12,000 nucleotides of DNA, from contig CALAYC010000153.1 in the NCBI GenBank assembly GCA_937894935.1, positions 1 through 12,000 on the forward strand, given 5' to 3'. Origin of the DNA: an uncultured Verrucomicrobiota bacterium (GTDB taxonomy: Bacteria > Verrucomicrobiota > Verrucomicrobiia > Limisphaerales > JADLHS01). The position numbers were made by a program, and so were the translations under genes. Below are positions 1 through 7,726 of the stretch, piece after piece. Numbering within the stretch: the stretch's first letter is position 1; each line of letters begins with the position of its first letter. Under the pieces are notes generated by a model. The model ran no database searches and had not been told where the DNA came from. It was given only the letters and a program-made list of their open reading frames with translations.

Positions 1-1
1 G

Positions 2-214
2 TTGTTGTACGATGCGGCGGCGCGACTGAAACCCGGCGGCGTGTTGGTTTACAGCACATGCAGTCTGGAATCAGAGGAAAATGTGGGCGTCGTGAAAGAA
101 TTTCTCGATCATCATTCGAATTTTAAATTGGAACGAGAACGTCAGCTACTGCCATTCATTGATGGTGTGGATGGCGCTTATGTGGCAAAGCTGAAAAAAT
201 CGTCTGTCGATTGA
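2..214 (+). CDS. rsmB: 16S rRNA cytosine-5 methyltransferase, C-terminal fragment (RsmB/NOL1-NOP2-Sun family)
   Basis: The gene runs off the left edge, so only its last 70 or so codons are present. The family moves a methyl group from S-adenosylmethionine to C5 of a cytosine, in RsmB's case C967 of 16S rRNA, in the cytoplasm. The fragment shows the end of the Rossmann methyltransferase domain: the KPGG turn, then YSTCS, which is motif VI. Its cysteine (residue 20 of the fragment) is the expected nucleophile, and it is followed by the usual EENxxVVxxFL helix. The protein ends with a DGxDGAYVAKLKK strand, the normal end of RsmB-type enzymes, with no PUA-like extension as in RsmF. The family call is firm. 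The exact target base is inferred, because the N-terminal NusB-like domain that defines RsmB lies outside the window. Confidence 0.8.
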   Translation: MLYDAAARLKPGGVLVYSTCSLESEENVGVVKEFLDHHSNFKLERERQLLPFIDGVDGAYVAKLKKSSVD

Positions 215-247
215 AATTTTCAGCGGCTTGCCTCGTCAGATTGCTTG

Positions 248-268
248 TGATTTCGTTAGCGGAAATCA
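248..268. other. Small hairpin after rsmB
   Basis: TGATTTC (248-254) and GAAATCA (262-268) form a perfect 7-bp inverted repeat around a 7-base loop in the 91-base gap between rsmB and the next gene. No T-run follows it, so it is not a standard intrinsic terminator. The 8-mer AAATCAGA at 263-270 recurs at 276-283. The role is unknown. The stem is AT-rich and could be chance. Confidence 0.25.
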
Positions 269-305
269 GATGACTAAATCAGAAACGGAGAACGTCTGAC
301 CCACC

Positions 306-2939
306 ATGGCCGATTTGTTCGCCCAACGTCCACGCGTCACGGTGGACGGAAAATTTTTTCGTCGCGGCACCGAGAAATTATATCTCAAGGGTGTTTCCTA
401 TGGGCCATTTGTAGCGGGAAAAGACGGGCAACCTTTCGCTGATCTCGATCAAACCACCAAAGATTTTCATCTCATCAAGGAACTCGGCGCGAATCTGGTG
501 CGCGTTTATCATCTGCCGCCACGCTGGTTTCTCGATCTCGCCGCGCAACACGACCTGTTGGTCCTGATTGATATTCCATGGAACAAGCACCTGGTTTTTC
601 TCGATGACCCGGTGCGCCGTGCTGAAGCGCGTCAGGCGGTCTGTCACGCTGTTCTGTCCTGCGGACGCCATCCCGCCGTCTTTGCGTACAGCGTCGCGAA
701 TGAAATTCCTTCCGACATCGTACGTTGGTGCGGTGCGGCAAAGATGGCGGAGTTCATCGATGAACTCGTCGCTGAAGCTAAACGCATCGATCCCGATTGT
801 CTTTGCACGTACGCGAATTATCCGACTACGGAATTTCTTCAGCCGCAAACGCTCGATTTCGTCTGCTTCAACGTTTACCTGCATCAACCGGCGGCGTTCA
901 AAAACTACCTCGCGCGATTGCAAATGGTCGCGGACACCAAACCGCTGTTGCTCGGTGAATTCGGCGTCGATTCCTATCGCGAAGGCGAAGCCGCGAAATG
1001 CGCGATGCTCTCGTGGCAGATTGAACTCGCGTTTCGCGGCGGGCTGGCGGGTGCGATTGTTTTCAGCTTCACGGACGATTGGCATCGCGGCGGCGAACAG
1101 GTGACCGATTGGCAGATGGGTTTGACCACGGCGACGCGCGAAAAGAAGCCGTCGTTTGAGGCGGTGGCCGAGGCGTTTCGAATCGCGCCAAAATTTCCGC
1201 TGCGGCGCAAACCGAAAGTTTCCGTCGTCGTTGCCAGTTACAACGCCGCTCACACGCTCAAGGCCTGTCTGGAATCGTTGCGTAATCAGAACTACTCGGA
1301 TTACGAAGTGATTCTCGTGGATGACGGCTCGACTGACGGCACGCCGCATCTCGCGCAACAATTTCCTCACGTTCGCTATTTTCGCCATCAAACCAATCTC
1401 GGGCTCTCGGTCGCGCGCAATACCGGCATCGCGGCGGCTGAAGGCGAAATTATTGCGTTCACGGATGCCGATTGTCGCGCGGATGAAGACTGGTTGTATT
1501 ACCTCGTCGCGGAATTGATCAACGGTGAATTCGACGGTGTCGGCGGACACAATCTTTTGCCGCCGGAAGATTGTGCAACTGCGGCGGCGGTCATGGTGTC
1601 GCCTGGCGGTCCGGCGCACGTGATGTTGACCGATCGCGAAGCGGAACACATTCCCGGTTGCAACATGGCGTTCTTCAAACGCGCTTTGCTGGCGATCGGC
1701 GGATTCGATCCGATTTTCCGCAAAGCCGGTGATGATGTGGACATCTGTTGGCGCTTGCAGCAAGCGGGCTGCAAAATCGGTTTCAGTCCGGCCGCATTCG
1801 TCTGGCACTATCGGCGTTCAACCATCCGCGCGTATTTGAAACAACAAGCCGGTTATGGCGAAGCCGAAGCGCTCCTGGTGCAAAAACATCCGGAATATTT
1901 CAACGCCTTCGGCAACAGCATCTGGCGCGGTCGCATTTACAGTCCATCCAACTTCGGGCTCTTATTGCAGCAACCGATTATTTACCGCGGTGTTTTTGGC
2001 AGCGCACCGTTTCAGACGATTTACGCATCCGAGCCGGCGACGATGCTGATGCTGCTCACGACGCTGGAGTATCACATTCTGATTTCGCTGCCGTTGTGGG
2101 TGTTGTCTGTCGTGCTGCCGATTCTCTTTCCGCTCGCGCTGACGAGTCTTGCCATTCCGCTGGTGATTTGCGCCATCGCTGGCGCGCAGGCAAAAATTCC
2201 GCGCAACAAACGTCGTTGGTGGTCACGTCCGCTCGTGGCTTTGCTGTTCTTTCTGCAACCGATCGTTCGCGGTTGGGAACGCCACCAAAACCGGCTCGCC
2301 TTGCGATTGCGCATCGAACCCACGCAGGAAACGCTGGATTCCGTTGCGCTTCGGCAGCAGGGCGGAGCGTTGACCGAAACCAGCTACTGGGCGGAAAAAC
2401 GAATTGAGCGCGTGGATTTTGTGACGCGCGTGTTGCGGGAACTGGACCGACGCGGCTGGCCGAATCGCTCAGACGTCGGCTGGAGCGAATTCGATGTGGA
2501 AGTTTTCGCAAATCGCTGGAGCAACGTGCAACTCATCACCGCGGCTGAAGATCATGCGCGTGGCCGACAATTGATTCGCTGCCGATTGCGCGGGCGTTGG
2601 TCCATGCAGGCGCGTGCTATTCTCTGGCTGTTACTCGCGCTCGAAGCGGTCGTGGTGGGAATGTTCGGCGGATGGATGTGGTTGCTGGTTGCGGCGGCGG
2701 TCACGTTGCCGCTGGCGGCTTATTTCCTCTCGCACCAGATTCGCAAACAACAAAGCCTGCTCATTGTTTTGTTGGATGAACTGGCGAAGGAATTGAATCT
2801 CGTCAAAGTCCCGGTTGCGCCAGCAGAAAAGCCTCAATCATTGGAAGCAGCCAAACCCAAAGCTCCCCCAATTCGAGTGGAGCTGCCGCCATCCACGCCG
2901 GAAAATTCGAAAGAACCAGACCGTCCGGCGACGCAATAA
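306..2939 (+). CDS. Glycoside hydrolase (TIM barrel) - family 2 glycosyltransferase fusion, membrane protein
   Basis: This 877-residue protein has three parts. Residues 11-295 form a clan GH-A type TIM barrel like the GH2 or GH5 catalytic domain: an LGANLVRVYH strand, then ANE with acid/base E133, and LLGEFG with nucleophile E218. Residues 303-520 form a GT2 domain of GT-A fold: VSVVVASYN at the start, VDDGSTDG with D339/D340, the metal-binding DAD at 387-389, and GDDVD near 475-479 where the catalytic base is expected. Hydrophobic segments lie near 590-625 and 640-655, with a helical pair at 771-808. A soluble stretch (660-765) separates them, and a proline-rich tail ends the protein. No signal peptide precedes the barrel, so both catalytic domains should face the cytosol. 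By family it should build a polysaccharide or glycolipid from a nucleotide sugar and hydrolyse or transfer beta-linked sugars; substrates are unknown. GGAG at 287-290 lies 15 bases before the ATG, rather far. Domain calls are sound; function is inferred. Confidence 0.85.
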   Translation: MADLFAQRPRVTVDGKFFRRGTEKLYLKGVSYGPFVAGKDGQPFADLDQTTKDFHLIKELGANLVRVYHLPPRWFLDLAAQHDLLVLIDIPWNKHLVFLDDPVRRAEARQAVCHAVLSCGRHPAVFAYSVANEIPSDIVRWCGAAKMAEFIDELVAEAKRIDPDCLCTYANYPTTEFLQPQTLDFVCFNVYLHQPAAFKNYLARLQMVADTKPLLLGEFGVDSYREGEAAKCAMLSWQIELAFRGGLAGAIVFSFTDDWHRGGEQVTDWQMGLTTATREKKPSFEAVAEAFRIAPKFPLRRKPKVSVVVASYNAAHTLKACLESLRNQNYSDYEVILVDDGSTDGTPHLAQQFPHVRYFRHQTNLGLSVARNTGIAAAEGEIIAFTDADCRADEDWLYYLVAELINGEFDGVGGHNLLPPEDCATAAAVMVSPGGPAHVMLTDREAEHIPGCNMAFFKRALLAIGGFDPIFRKAGDDVDICWRLQQAGCKIGFSPAAFVWHYRRSTIRAYLKQQAGYGEAEALLVQKHPEYFNAFGNSIWRGRIYSPSNFGLLLQQPIIYRGVFGSAPFQTIYASEPATMLMLLTTLEYHILISLPLWVLSVVLPILFPLALTSLAIPLVICAIAGAQAKIPRNKRRWWSRPLVALLFFLQPIVRGWERHQNRLALRLRIEPTQETLDSVALRQQGGALTETSYWAEKRIERVDFVTRVLRELDRRGWPNRSDVGWSEFDVEVFANRWSNVQLITAAEDHARGRQLIRCRLRGRWSMQARAILWLLLALEAVVVGMFGGWMWLLVAAAVTLPLAAYFLSHQIRKQQSLLIVLLDELAKELNLVKVPVAPAEKPQSLEAAKPKAPPIRVELPPSTPENSKEPDRPATQ

Positions 2940-2966
2940 ATCTCGGATCGTAGCGGAGAGATTTTT
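2938..2966 (+). terminator. Candidate intrinsic terminator after the GH-GT gene
   Basis: AAATCTC (2938-2944) and GAGATTT (2958-2964) form a perfect 7-bp inverted repeat overlapping the TAA stop, with five T residues at 2962-2966. The loop is 13 bases and the stem is AT-rich, so termination would be weak. It suggests that thyA may have its own transcription start. This is a reading of the sequence only; no energy calculation was done. Confidence 0.35.
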
Positions 2967-3017
2967 GTAGTGCTTCGGCGTGACATGCGACGGTTTCGTG
3001 GTTAAATCCCCACCGCG

Positions 3018-3812
3018 ATGATTCAGTATCTCGATTTGCTCCGCCACGTGCTGCAACACGGCAAATTTAAGGCCGATCGCACCGGCACGGGCACGTATTC
3101 GCTGTTCGGCGCGCAAACGCGTTATTCGCTTGCGGCCGGTTTTCCGCTCGTCACCACCAAGAAAGTTCATACCCGTTCGGTGATTCACGAGCTGCTCTGG
3201 TTTCTCAAAGGCGATACGAACATCAAGTATCTCAAAGAAAACGGCGTGAGCATCTGGAATGAATGGGCCGATGAGAACGGCAATCTCGGTCGTGTTTATG
3301 GCGCGCAATGGTGCGATTGGCGCACCGCCGATGGTCGCAGCATCAATCAGATTGACGACGTTATTGCGCAGATTAAGAAAAATCCCGACAGCCGCCGACT
3401 CATCGTCAGCGCATGGAATCCCGGCGAGATTCACACTATGGCGCTGCCGCCGTGCCACACGTTATTCCAGTTTTACGTCAGCGAAGGCGAACTCAGTTGT
3501 CAGCTCTATCAACGCAGCGCGGATATCTTTCTCGGCGTGCCGTTCAACATCGCCAGCTATGCGCTGCTGACGTTGATGGTCGCGCGGGTTTGTGATCTGA
3601 AACCGGGCGATTTCGTCCACACGTTCGGCGATCTGCATCTTTACGCAAACCACGTCGAACAGGCGAAACTGCAACTTTCTCGCGAACCGCGACCGTTGCC
3701 ACAAATCAAATTGAACCCTGCGGTGAAGAACATTCACGACTTCAAATTTGAGGACATTGAACTGATCGGTTACGACCCGCATCCGGCGATCAAAGCGCCG
3801 GTAGCGGTTTAA
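3018..3812 (+). CDS. thyA: Thymidylate synthase
   Basis: ThyA converts dUMP to dTMP in the cytoplasm, using 5,10-methylenetetrahydrofolate as carbon donor and reductant. At 264 residues the protein is the same length as the Escherichia coli enzyme, and key residues fall at the same numbers. These are R21 for phosphate, the paired R126-R127 contributed by the partner subunit, nucleophile C146 in ALPPCHTLFQF, the R166-S167-A168-D169 stretch, N177, and H207 with Y209 in the dUMP-binding HLY motif. The ATG at 3018 gives the family's normal N-terminus; no clear ribosome binding site is seen before it. The gene starts 78 bases after the GH-GT gene and is followed 14 bases later by the sanA-like gene. 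No dihydrofolate reductase gene, a frequent partner, is next to it. No sign of damage is seen. Confidence 0.98.
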   Translation: MIQYLDLLRHVLQHGKFKADRTGTGTYSLFGAQTRYSLAAGFPLVTTKKVHTRSVIHELLWFLKGDTNIKYLKENGVSIWNEWADENGNLGRVYGAQWCDWRTADGRSINQIDDVIAQIKKNPDSRRLIVSAWNPGEIHTMALPPCHTLFQFYVSEGELSCQLYQRSADIFLGVPFNIASYALLTLMVARVCDLKPGDFVHTFGDLHLYANHVEQAKLQLSREPRPLPQIKLNPAVKNIHDFKFEDIELIGYDPHPAIKAPVAV

Positions 3813-3826
3813 CTGACATCAACGTT

Positions 3827-4495
3827 GTGAAAAATCACCGCCCAAAACTTCGTTGTTTAGCAATCGTCTTCGTAATTTTTGCGCTGACGGGAATTTTCGC
3901 GATGATCGGTGCGGATCAACTATGCCGCCGAGCGGCGAAAGGGAAAATATTCCGCTCAATTGAGACGGTTCCGGTCAATGACGTCGCAATGGTGCTTGGT
4001 ACTTCAAAATTTACGTCGCGCGGTAATACGAATCTGCACTTCACGCAACGCATTGCTGCTGCCGCAGAATTATTTCACGCTGGCAAAGTGCGTCATCTGA
4101 TTGTCAGCGGGGACAATTCAGTGGCGCATTATGATGAGCCGACGGATATGCGCGACGCTCTGATTGCCGCTGGAGTTCCGTCGGACGCTATTACATGCGA
4201 TTACGCCGGTTTCCGCACTTTGGATTCCATTGTTCGCGCGAACTCGGTCTTTGCATTAAACCGATTCACAATTGTGACAGAAGAGTTCCATTGTCCGCGC
4301 GCGTTATGGATTGCGCAGCGTCACAATCTGGATGCTGTTGCCTACGCCGCGCCGGACTTGAATTTCCGTTGGTCGGCGCGGGTAAAGATTCGCGAGACAT
4401 TGGCCCGCACCTTATGCGCGGTTGATCTCTATGTGCTGAATAGGCAACCGAAGTTTCCCGGTCCGCCGGAGCCGTTGCTTATCGCGAACAACTGA
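3827..4495 (+). CDS. sanA: SanA/YdcF-family (DUF218) inner-membrane envelope protein
   Basis: The 222-residue protein has one N-terminal membrane helix (about residues 10-28) and then a DUF218 domain that should lie in the periplasm. It follows the SanA pattern closely: AMVLGTSK at 54-61, RIAAAAELFHAGKV, SGDN at 94-97, EPTDMRDALIAAGV, the signature YAGFRTLDSI at 126-135, then EEFHCPRALWIA and LYVLNRQPKFPGP near the end. In E. coli, SanA is linked to vancomycin exclusion and envelope barrier function; its biochemical activity is not firmly known. The start is a GTG 14 bases after the thyA stop, which suggests cotranscription with thyA. A GTG start with no strong ribosome binding site may mean low expression. 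It meets the downstream prepilin gene tail to tail with 12 bases between stop codons. Family identity is strong; orthology to E. coli SanA rather than another DUF218 branch is likely. Confidence 0.88.
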   Translation: MKNHRPKLRCLAIVFVIFALTGIFAMIGADQLCRRAAKGKIFRSIETVPVNDVAMVLGTSKFTSRGNTNLHFTQRIAAAAELFHAGKVRHLIVSGDNSVAHYDEPTDMRDALIAAGVPSDAITCDYAGFRTLDSIVRANSVFALNRFTIVTEEFHCPRALWIAQRHNLDAVAYAAPDLNFRWSARVKIRETLARTLCAVDLYVLNRQPKFPGPPEPLLIANN

Positions 4496-4507
4496 GTGGC
4501 CGCAATT

Positions 4508-5302
4508 TCACGGTTGGAAGGCAAACGTTTTGCGATCTTCGTCGTGAATTGCCCAAATATTTTCCGGCCAGACATCTTTCCCGAATTTGAGCGTCCGGGC
4601 GCTGCCGTCGGCGAAAGCATAGACTGAAACGCCTGATTTCGTGGTCGTGCCAGAGCGGATGGTTGAATGACAACCGCGTTCCACGCGGTCCGCGTCATTC
4701 CCCAAGCCTTCCATCAGATCCATGTAAAAATCTGCGGCAATCGCCACTCCGGCCGAAGTGAGCAGATTTTTCTTTTCACCGAAAAGCACTGTTTCCGACG
4801 GTTTGGTGATGCTTTGCTCTTTCATCGAACCGGTAGGTAACGTCCCCGCCATGTACTGCTGAAACTCTGGGTCGGTAAGAGTGCGTTTGAAATGATCATT
4901 CCAGCCATTGATCAGATAGCTCCGCGGCGAGCGATCTGCCAAAGTCACTGCGGCGGTATCGGTCATGGGAGTGCCGCGTTTCGCATCACTGGGACACACC
5001 AACAACTCGACTTTCTGATACGTTTCCTGCAATAGATGCGGCCAGCGATATTGGTTGGTGCGCGGTGGCAGATAACCACTGTTATCCGTTCCGTAGATGA
5101 CGGTCGCCAGGGAAATCTGTTTCAGTCCATTCGTGCATTGGATGCGGTGTGCAGCCCCCTTTGCTTTACCCAAAGCTGGTAACAGCATGCTTGCGAGAAT
5201 CGCAATGATTGCAATGACCACTAATAATTCAATTAATGTAAACGCATCTTCCGCGCGTCGCTGGCCCGACTCGACATGTTTATGCAGGTTTTGATCTTTC
5301 AT
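4508..5302 (-). CDS. Prepilin-type N-terminal cleavage/methylation protein (type II pseudopilin-like, verrucomicrobial DG-motif type)
   Basis: The 264-residue protein carries a class III prepilin signal: a basic leader ending in EDA, cleavage expected between A20 and F21, then the hydrophobic helix TLIELLVVIAIIAILA with E25 at the conserved fifth mature position. Alanine replaces the usual glycine at -1, which is common in this protein group. The mature part has the NGLKQISLA segment, then CPSD, and near the end H212 and a D232-G233 pair in the style of the H-x9-DG family. A prepilin peptidase would cleave and methylate it, and it would sit in the inner membrane or a pseudopilus. It stands alone, with no secretion or pilus genes beside it, as these proteins often do in Verrucomicrobiota and Planctomycetota. 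The ATG is preceded by GGAA (5307-5310 on the plus strand), a plausible weak ribosome binding site. Its specific function is unknown. Confidence 0.88.
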   Translation of the reverse strand: MKDQNLHKHVESGQRRAEDAFTLIELLVVIAIIAILASMLLPALGKAKGAAHRIQCTNGLKQISLATVIYGTDNSGYLPPRTNQYRWPHLLQETYQKVELLVCPSDAKRGTPMTDTAAVTLADRSPRSYLINGWNDHFKRTLTDPEFQQYMAGTLPTGSMKEQSITKPSETVLFGEKKNLLTSAGVAIAADFYMDLMEGLGNDADRVERGCHSTIRSGTTTKSGVSVYAFADGSARTLKFGKDVWPENIWAIHDEDRKTFAFQP

Positions 5303-5370
5303 TTCATTCCAAAATGTTCGCCACGGTGAAATCCGAATAATTATTTCTCTAAGGCGTCAACGCACTGGAC

Positions 5371-5826
5371 ATGTCGAAAACAAAATTCATTTTCACGGCG
5401 ATTTTTATCTTCGGTCTCGCAGGGCTGAGCCTTTACCTCAACAGAGACTATTTCCGTTCCGAGAGTATTCAAATTGCTCATCGACTCAGCCCGTGGATGC
5501 AATCCAAGCGACCCAACGCGCGAAACAACACCAGCGTTCCGGTGACCTTTACGTTGAACGGCTACTACCAGCTCAAAAGCGTCCGCGTGGTGGAACTCGC
5601 CAAATTTGAAACCAACAAATTCGCGGTACCTGTGTGGCGAATCGTTTCTGATTCCAATTCTGTCCCGATTTCAACGTTCAACTACGGCAGCACCATCCGC
5701 GGCATGCGTCCCGAAGCGAAAGGAATCCAGCCAGAACCGCTCGTGCCCGGGGTGACCTATCGGCTTTTTGTCGTCACCGACAAAAAACTCGAAGGACAAC
5801 ACGATTTCACCATCCCGGTGAATTGA
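5371..5826 (+). CDS. Hypothetical membrane-anchored small protein
   Basis: I do not recognise this 151-residue protein. Residues 1-5 are basic, and 6-23 form a hydrophobic helix rich in I, F, A, G and L, followed directly by charged residues, so it is either a signal anchor or a signal peptide without a clear AxA site. The rest is polar and predicted to be extracytoplasmic. From about residue 55 it alternates like a beta-sandwich: VPVTFTLNGYY, LKSVRVVELAKFE, PVWRIVSD and a closing VTYRLFVVTDKK strand ending near FTIPVN, resembling a small immunoglobulin-like or carrier domain. It has no cysteines. It is divergent from the prepilin gene across 68 bases and converges on the ABC ATPase gene with 11 bases between stops, so it is probably monocistronic. 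AAGG at 5351-5354 is 16 bases from the ATG, a poor ribosome binding site. Coding status is supported by length, a clean start and snug fit between neighbours. Confidence 0.7.
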   Translation: MSKTKFIFTAIFIFGLAGLSLYLNRDYFRSESIQIAHRLSPWMQSKRPNARNNTSVPVTFTLNGYYQLKSVRVVELAKFETNKFAVPVWRIVSDSNSVPISTFNYGSTIRGMRPEAKGIQPEPLVPGVTYRLFVVTDKKLEGQHDFTIPVN

Positions 5827-5837
5827 CAGTCACACAT

Positions 5838-6806
5838 TCATGTCGCGAGATGACACGCGGCACAATGATCGCCGGTCACGCGACGAAATTCAGGAGCAAC
5901 GGTTTCACACCGCGGTTTTTCCGCGACGGGGCAGCGGGGATGAAAGTGACAACCGGACGGCGGATGAATCGGGGAGGGCACATCGCCCGGTAAGAGAATT
6001 CGTTGCCGCTTGGAATCGGGATCAACTTCCGGCACAGCCGAAATTAACGCCTGAGTATAGGGATGTTTCGGCGCGCGAATGACGTCTTTTGCTTCAGCCA
6101 GTTCCACCACTTTGCCGAGATACATCACCAGCACGCGATTGCTGATGTGTTCCACTACGGCGAGGTCATGTGCGATAAACAGGTAGGCAATGCCATGCTG
6201 TTGCTGCAAATCCTGAAGCAGATTAATGATCTGCGCCTGTACGGAAACATCCAGTGCACTCACCGGTTCATCGCAGACGATTAACTTCGGTTGCACCGCC
6301 AACGCTCTGGCAATTCCGATGCGTTGTCGCTGTCCGCCGCTGAACTCATGCGGATAACGTAGTGCGTACGCAGCATCCAATCCTACGGCACGCAATAATT
6401 CCGCGATGCGTTTTGACCGCGCGGATTTGGCTTCGCTGCCTTCGTGCAAGTCGATGGCTTCACCAATGATATCCTCCACCGTGAGTCGCGGATTTAGCGA
6501 ACTGTAAGGGTCTTGAAAAATCATCTGCAATTGGCGTCGCCGCGCGCGCAATGCCGCTCCGCTCAACGGTGCGAGGTCCTGTCCTTCGAACAAAATTTTC
6601 CCGGCCGTCGGCTCGACCAACCGCACAATGGCGCGGCCCAATGTGGTTTTTCCGCAACCGCTCTCACCGACAAGCCCAAGCGTTTCGCCTGGTGCGATGG
6701 AAAAACTGACGTCGTCCACTGCTTTGACAAAATCGCGCGCCCGCCGTAGCGCACCGCGTTTTACAGGGAAATGGACCTTGAGGTTTTGAACTTCGAGTAG
6801 TGCCAT
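5838..6806 (-). CDS. oppF: Oligopeptide/dipeptide ABC transporter ATP-binding protein (OppF/DppF type)
   Basis: This is the nucleotide-binding subunit that powers peptide or nickel uptake through OppB/OppC-type permeases at the inner face of the membrane. In the 322-residue form, Walker A GESGCGKT is at 47-54, the Q-loop (FQDPYSSLNP) glutamine is at 98, the SGGQRQR signature starts at 156, Walker B ends at E180 in CDEPVSALD, and the switch histidine is H213. The C-terminal oligopeptide-transporter domain has HPYTQALI, then GDVPSP and cysteines at 286, 292, 300, 315 and 318; similar cysteines bind a 4Fe-4S cluster in some Dpp ATPases. A TTG at 6848 would add 14 residues, but the ATG at 6806 starts at MALLEVQNLKVHF, where the family normally begins, so I chose it. 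No OppA, B, C or D gene is adjacent; the rest must be encoded elsewhere, or this subunit is shared. OppF versus DppF cannot be settled. Confidence 0.93.
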   Translation of the reverse strand: MALLEVQNLKVHFPVKRGALRRARDFVKAVDDVSFSIAPGETLGLVGESGCGKTTLGRAIVRLVEPTAGKILFEGQDLAPLSGAALRARRRQLQMIFQDPYSSLNPRLTVEDIIGEAIDLHEGSEAKSARSKRIAELLRAVGLDAAYALRYPHEFSGGQRQRIGIARALAVQPKLIVCDEPVSALDVSVQAQIINLLQDLQQQHGIAYLFIAHDLAVVEHISNRVLVMYLGKVVELAEAKDVIRAPKHPYTQALISAVPEVDPDSKRQRILLPGDVPSPIHPPSGCHFHPRCPVAEKPRCETVAPEFRRVTGDHCAACHLAT

Positions 6807-6903
6807 GAGATCGACCGTTGCGCGCGAGCTTATGCCAGTCTCACGCAATAGTCCACGCTCGGAATTACTCTACTGAAGAATAAAGGTGGCTCAGCTTTCG
6901 GCG

Positions 6904-7725
6904 CTACGGCTTTGGCGGATTCGGTTTTCGGATTTCAGCACTGAACGTTCCCGCCACATAACTCTTCGCGTCATCCGGAGTAGCCAGAAAGATTTTTCCC
7001 GCGAGCCGCTTGTTGGTGACTGAACCAAATTCTACTCGCGCAGCGTAGCCCTTGCGAAAGTCTTTTGTCACGGCATTCGATTGTTCATCCTTCCAACGCA
7101 GAACCACGCGTGGTGCATTGGTGCGACTGGCCTCAAGCACTACGGTTTTTCCGGCGAGATCTTCAGAACGATCCGCGTAGAGATGAATGGATAATCCCAC
7201 GTCCGGCGGCCACTTCGGACCTTGTCGCAAGTCGAGTCGTCCGCCTTGAATTACCGCCCGTTCCAATGAAAACCGGCGTCCCATAATCATCCCTTCCGCG
7301 GGGGCATTCGGAATTTCAGCGCGAGACAAATTCAGCGTCCAGTTGGTCGAAGCCGTTTGTGCGATTGTGATGCTGTTCGTCGCGCTGTTCTTCGAGTCAG
7401 AAACTTTTGCTGCGGAAAACAACTTATCTCGAAAGTTGAATGCGACAGATCCGAGCACCAGCACTGCAATTACGATACCTGCAATTACAGGCAACTTGGT
7501 CTGCGATCGCGGTTGAGTCACCGTTTGACTTTGTCCCGGCAACGGCACAGTGCGGCTTTGTGCTTCGGTTGCGCGCAAAACGAAAGCGCCCCGTTCAGAT
7601 TTTGGCGCTTGAGGAACAACGAGTTTGCGAAAGCAGGTGGGACAATTCATTTGCGTGCCGCTGGCGGCGGAGTCGCACGTGATGTGCTGACCGCAGACGG
7701 GACAAGCAAATTTGAACTCGCTCAT
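6904..7725 (-). CDS. Zinc-ribbon membrane protein of unknown function
   Basis: The 273-residue protein starts with a cytosolic treble-clef or zinc-ribbon unit: CPVC at 8-11 and CPTC at 28-31, together a four-cysteine zinc site. A polar, Gln/Thr/Pro-rich linker follows (about 40-76), then one membrane helix (about 77-95), and a 175-residue extracytoplasmic domain with no cysteines. That domain alternates strand-like segments with a GRRFSLERAVIQGGRLDLRQG stretch and ends in a proline/lysine tail. Small zinc ribbons coupled to a membrane helix and an unknown outer domain are common in Verrucomicrobiota and Planctomycetota. The layout would let an internal metal- or protein-binding head sense or anchor an external domain, but this is inference. 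It lies downstream of aguA and upstream of the ABC ATPase gene on the same strand, 97 bases from the latter. The ATG is preceded by AACCGGCT, which can pair with upstream sequence, rather than by a recognisable ribosome binding site. Confidence 0.82.
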   Translation of the reverse strand: MSEFKFACPVCGQHITCDSAASGTQMNCPTCFRKLVVPQAPKSERGAFVLRATEAQSRTVPLPGQSQTVTQPRSQTKLPVIAGIVIAVLVLGSVAFNFRDKLFSAAKVSDSKNSATNSITIAQTASTNWTLNLSRAEIPNAPAEGMIMGRRFSLERAVIQGGRLDLRQGPKWPPDVGLSIHLYADRSEDLAGKTVVLEASRTNAPRVVLRWKDEQSNAVTKDFRKGYAARVEFGSVTNKRLAGKIFLATPDDAKSYVAGTFSAEIRKPNPPKP

Positions 7726-7726
7726 A

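Noticed and set aside
378..1808. A 476-codon open frame on the minus strand inside the GH-GT gene
   Set aside because: It lies fully antisense to the barrel and GT2 domains, which show catalytic motifs in the plus frame. Its own translation is arginine-rich and low in recognisable motifs, as expected from the codon bias of the opposite strand.
5334..5360. Sigma70-like promoter for the prepilin gene (minus strand TTGACG with a TATTCG box)
   Set aside because: The -35 hexamer is good, but the spacer would be 15 bases and the -10 box matches poorly. It is not better than chance without transcript data.
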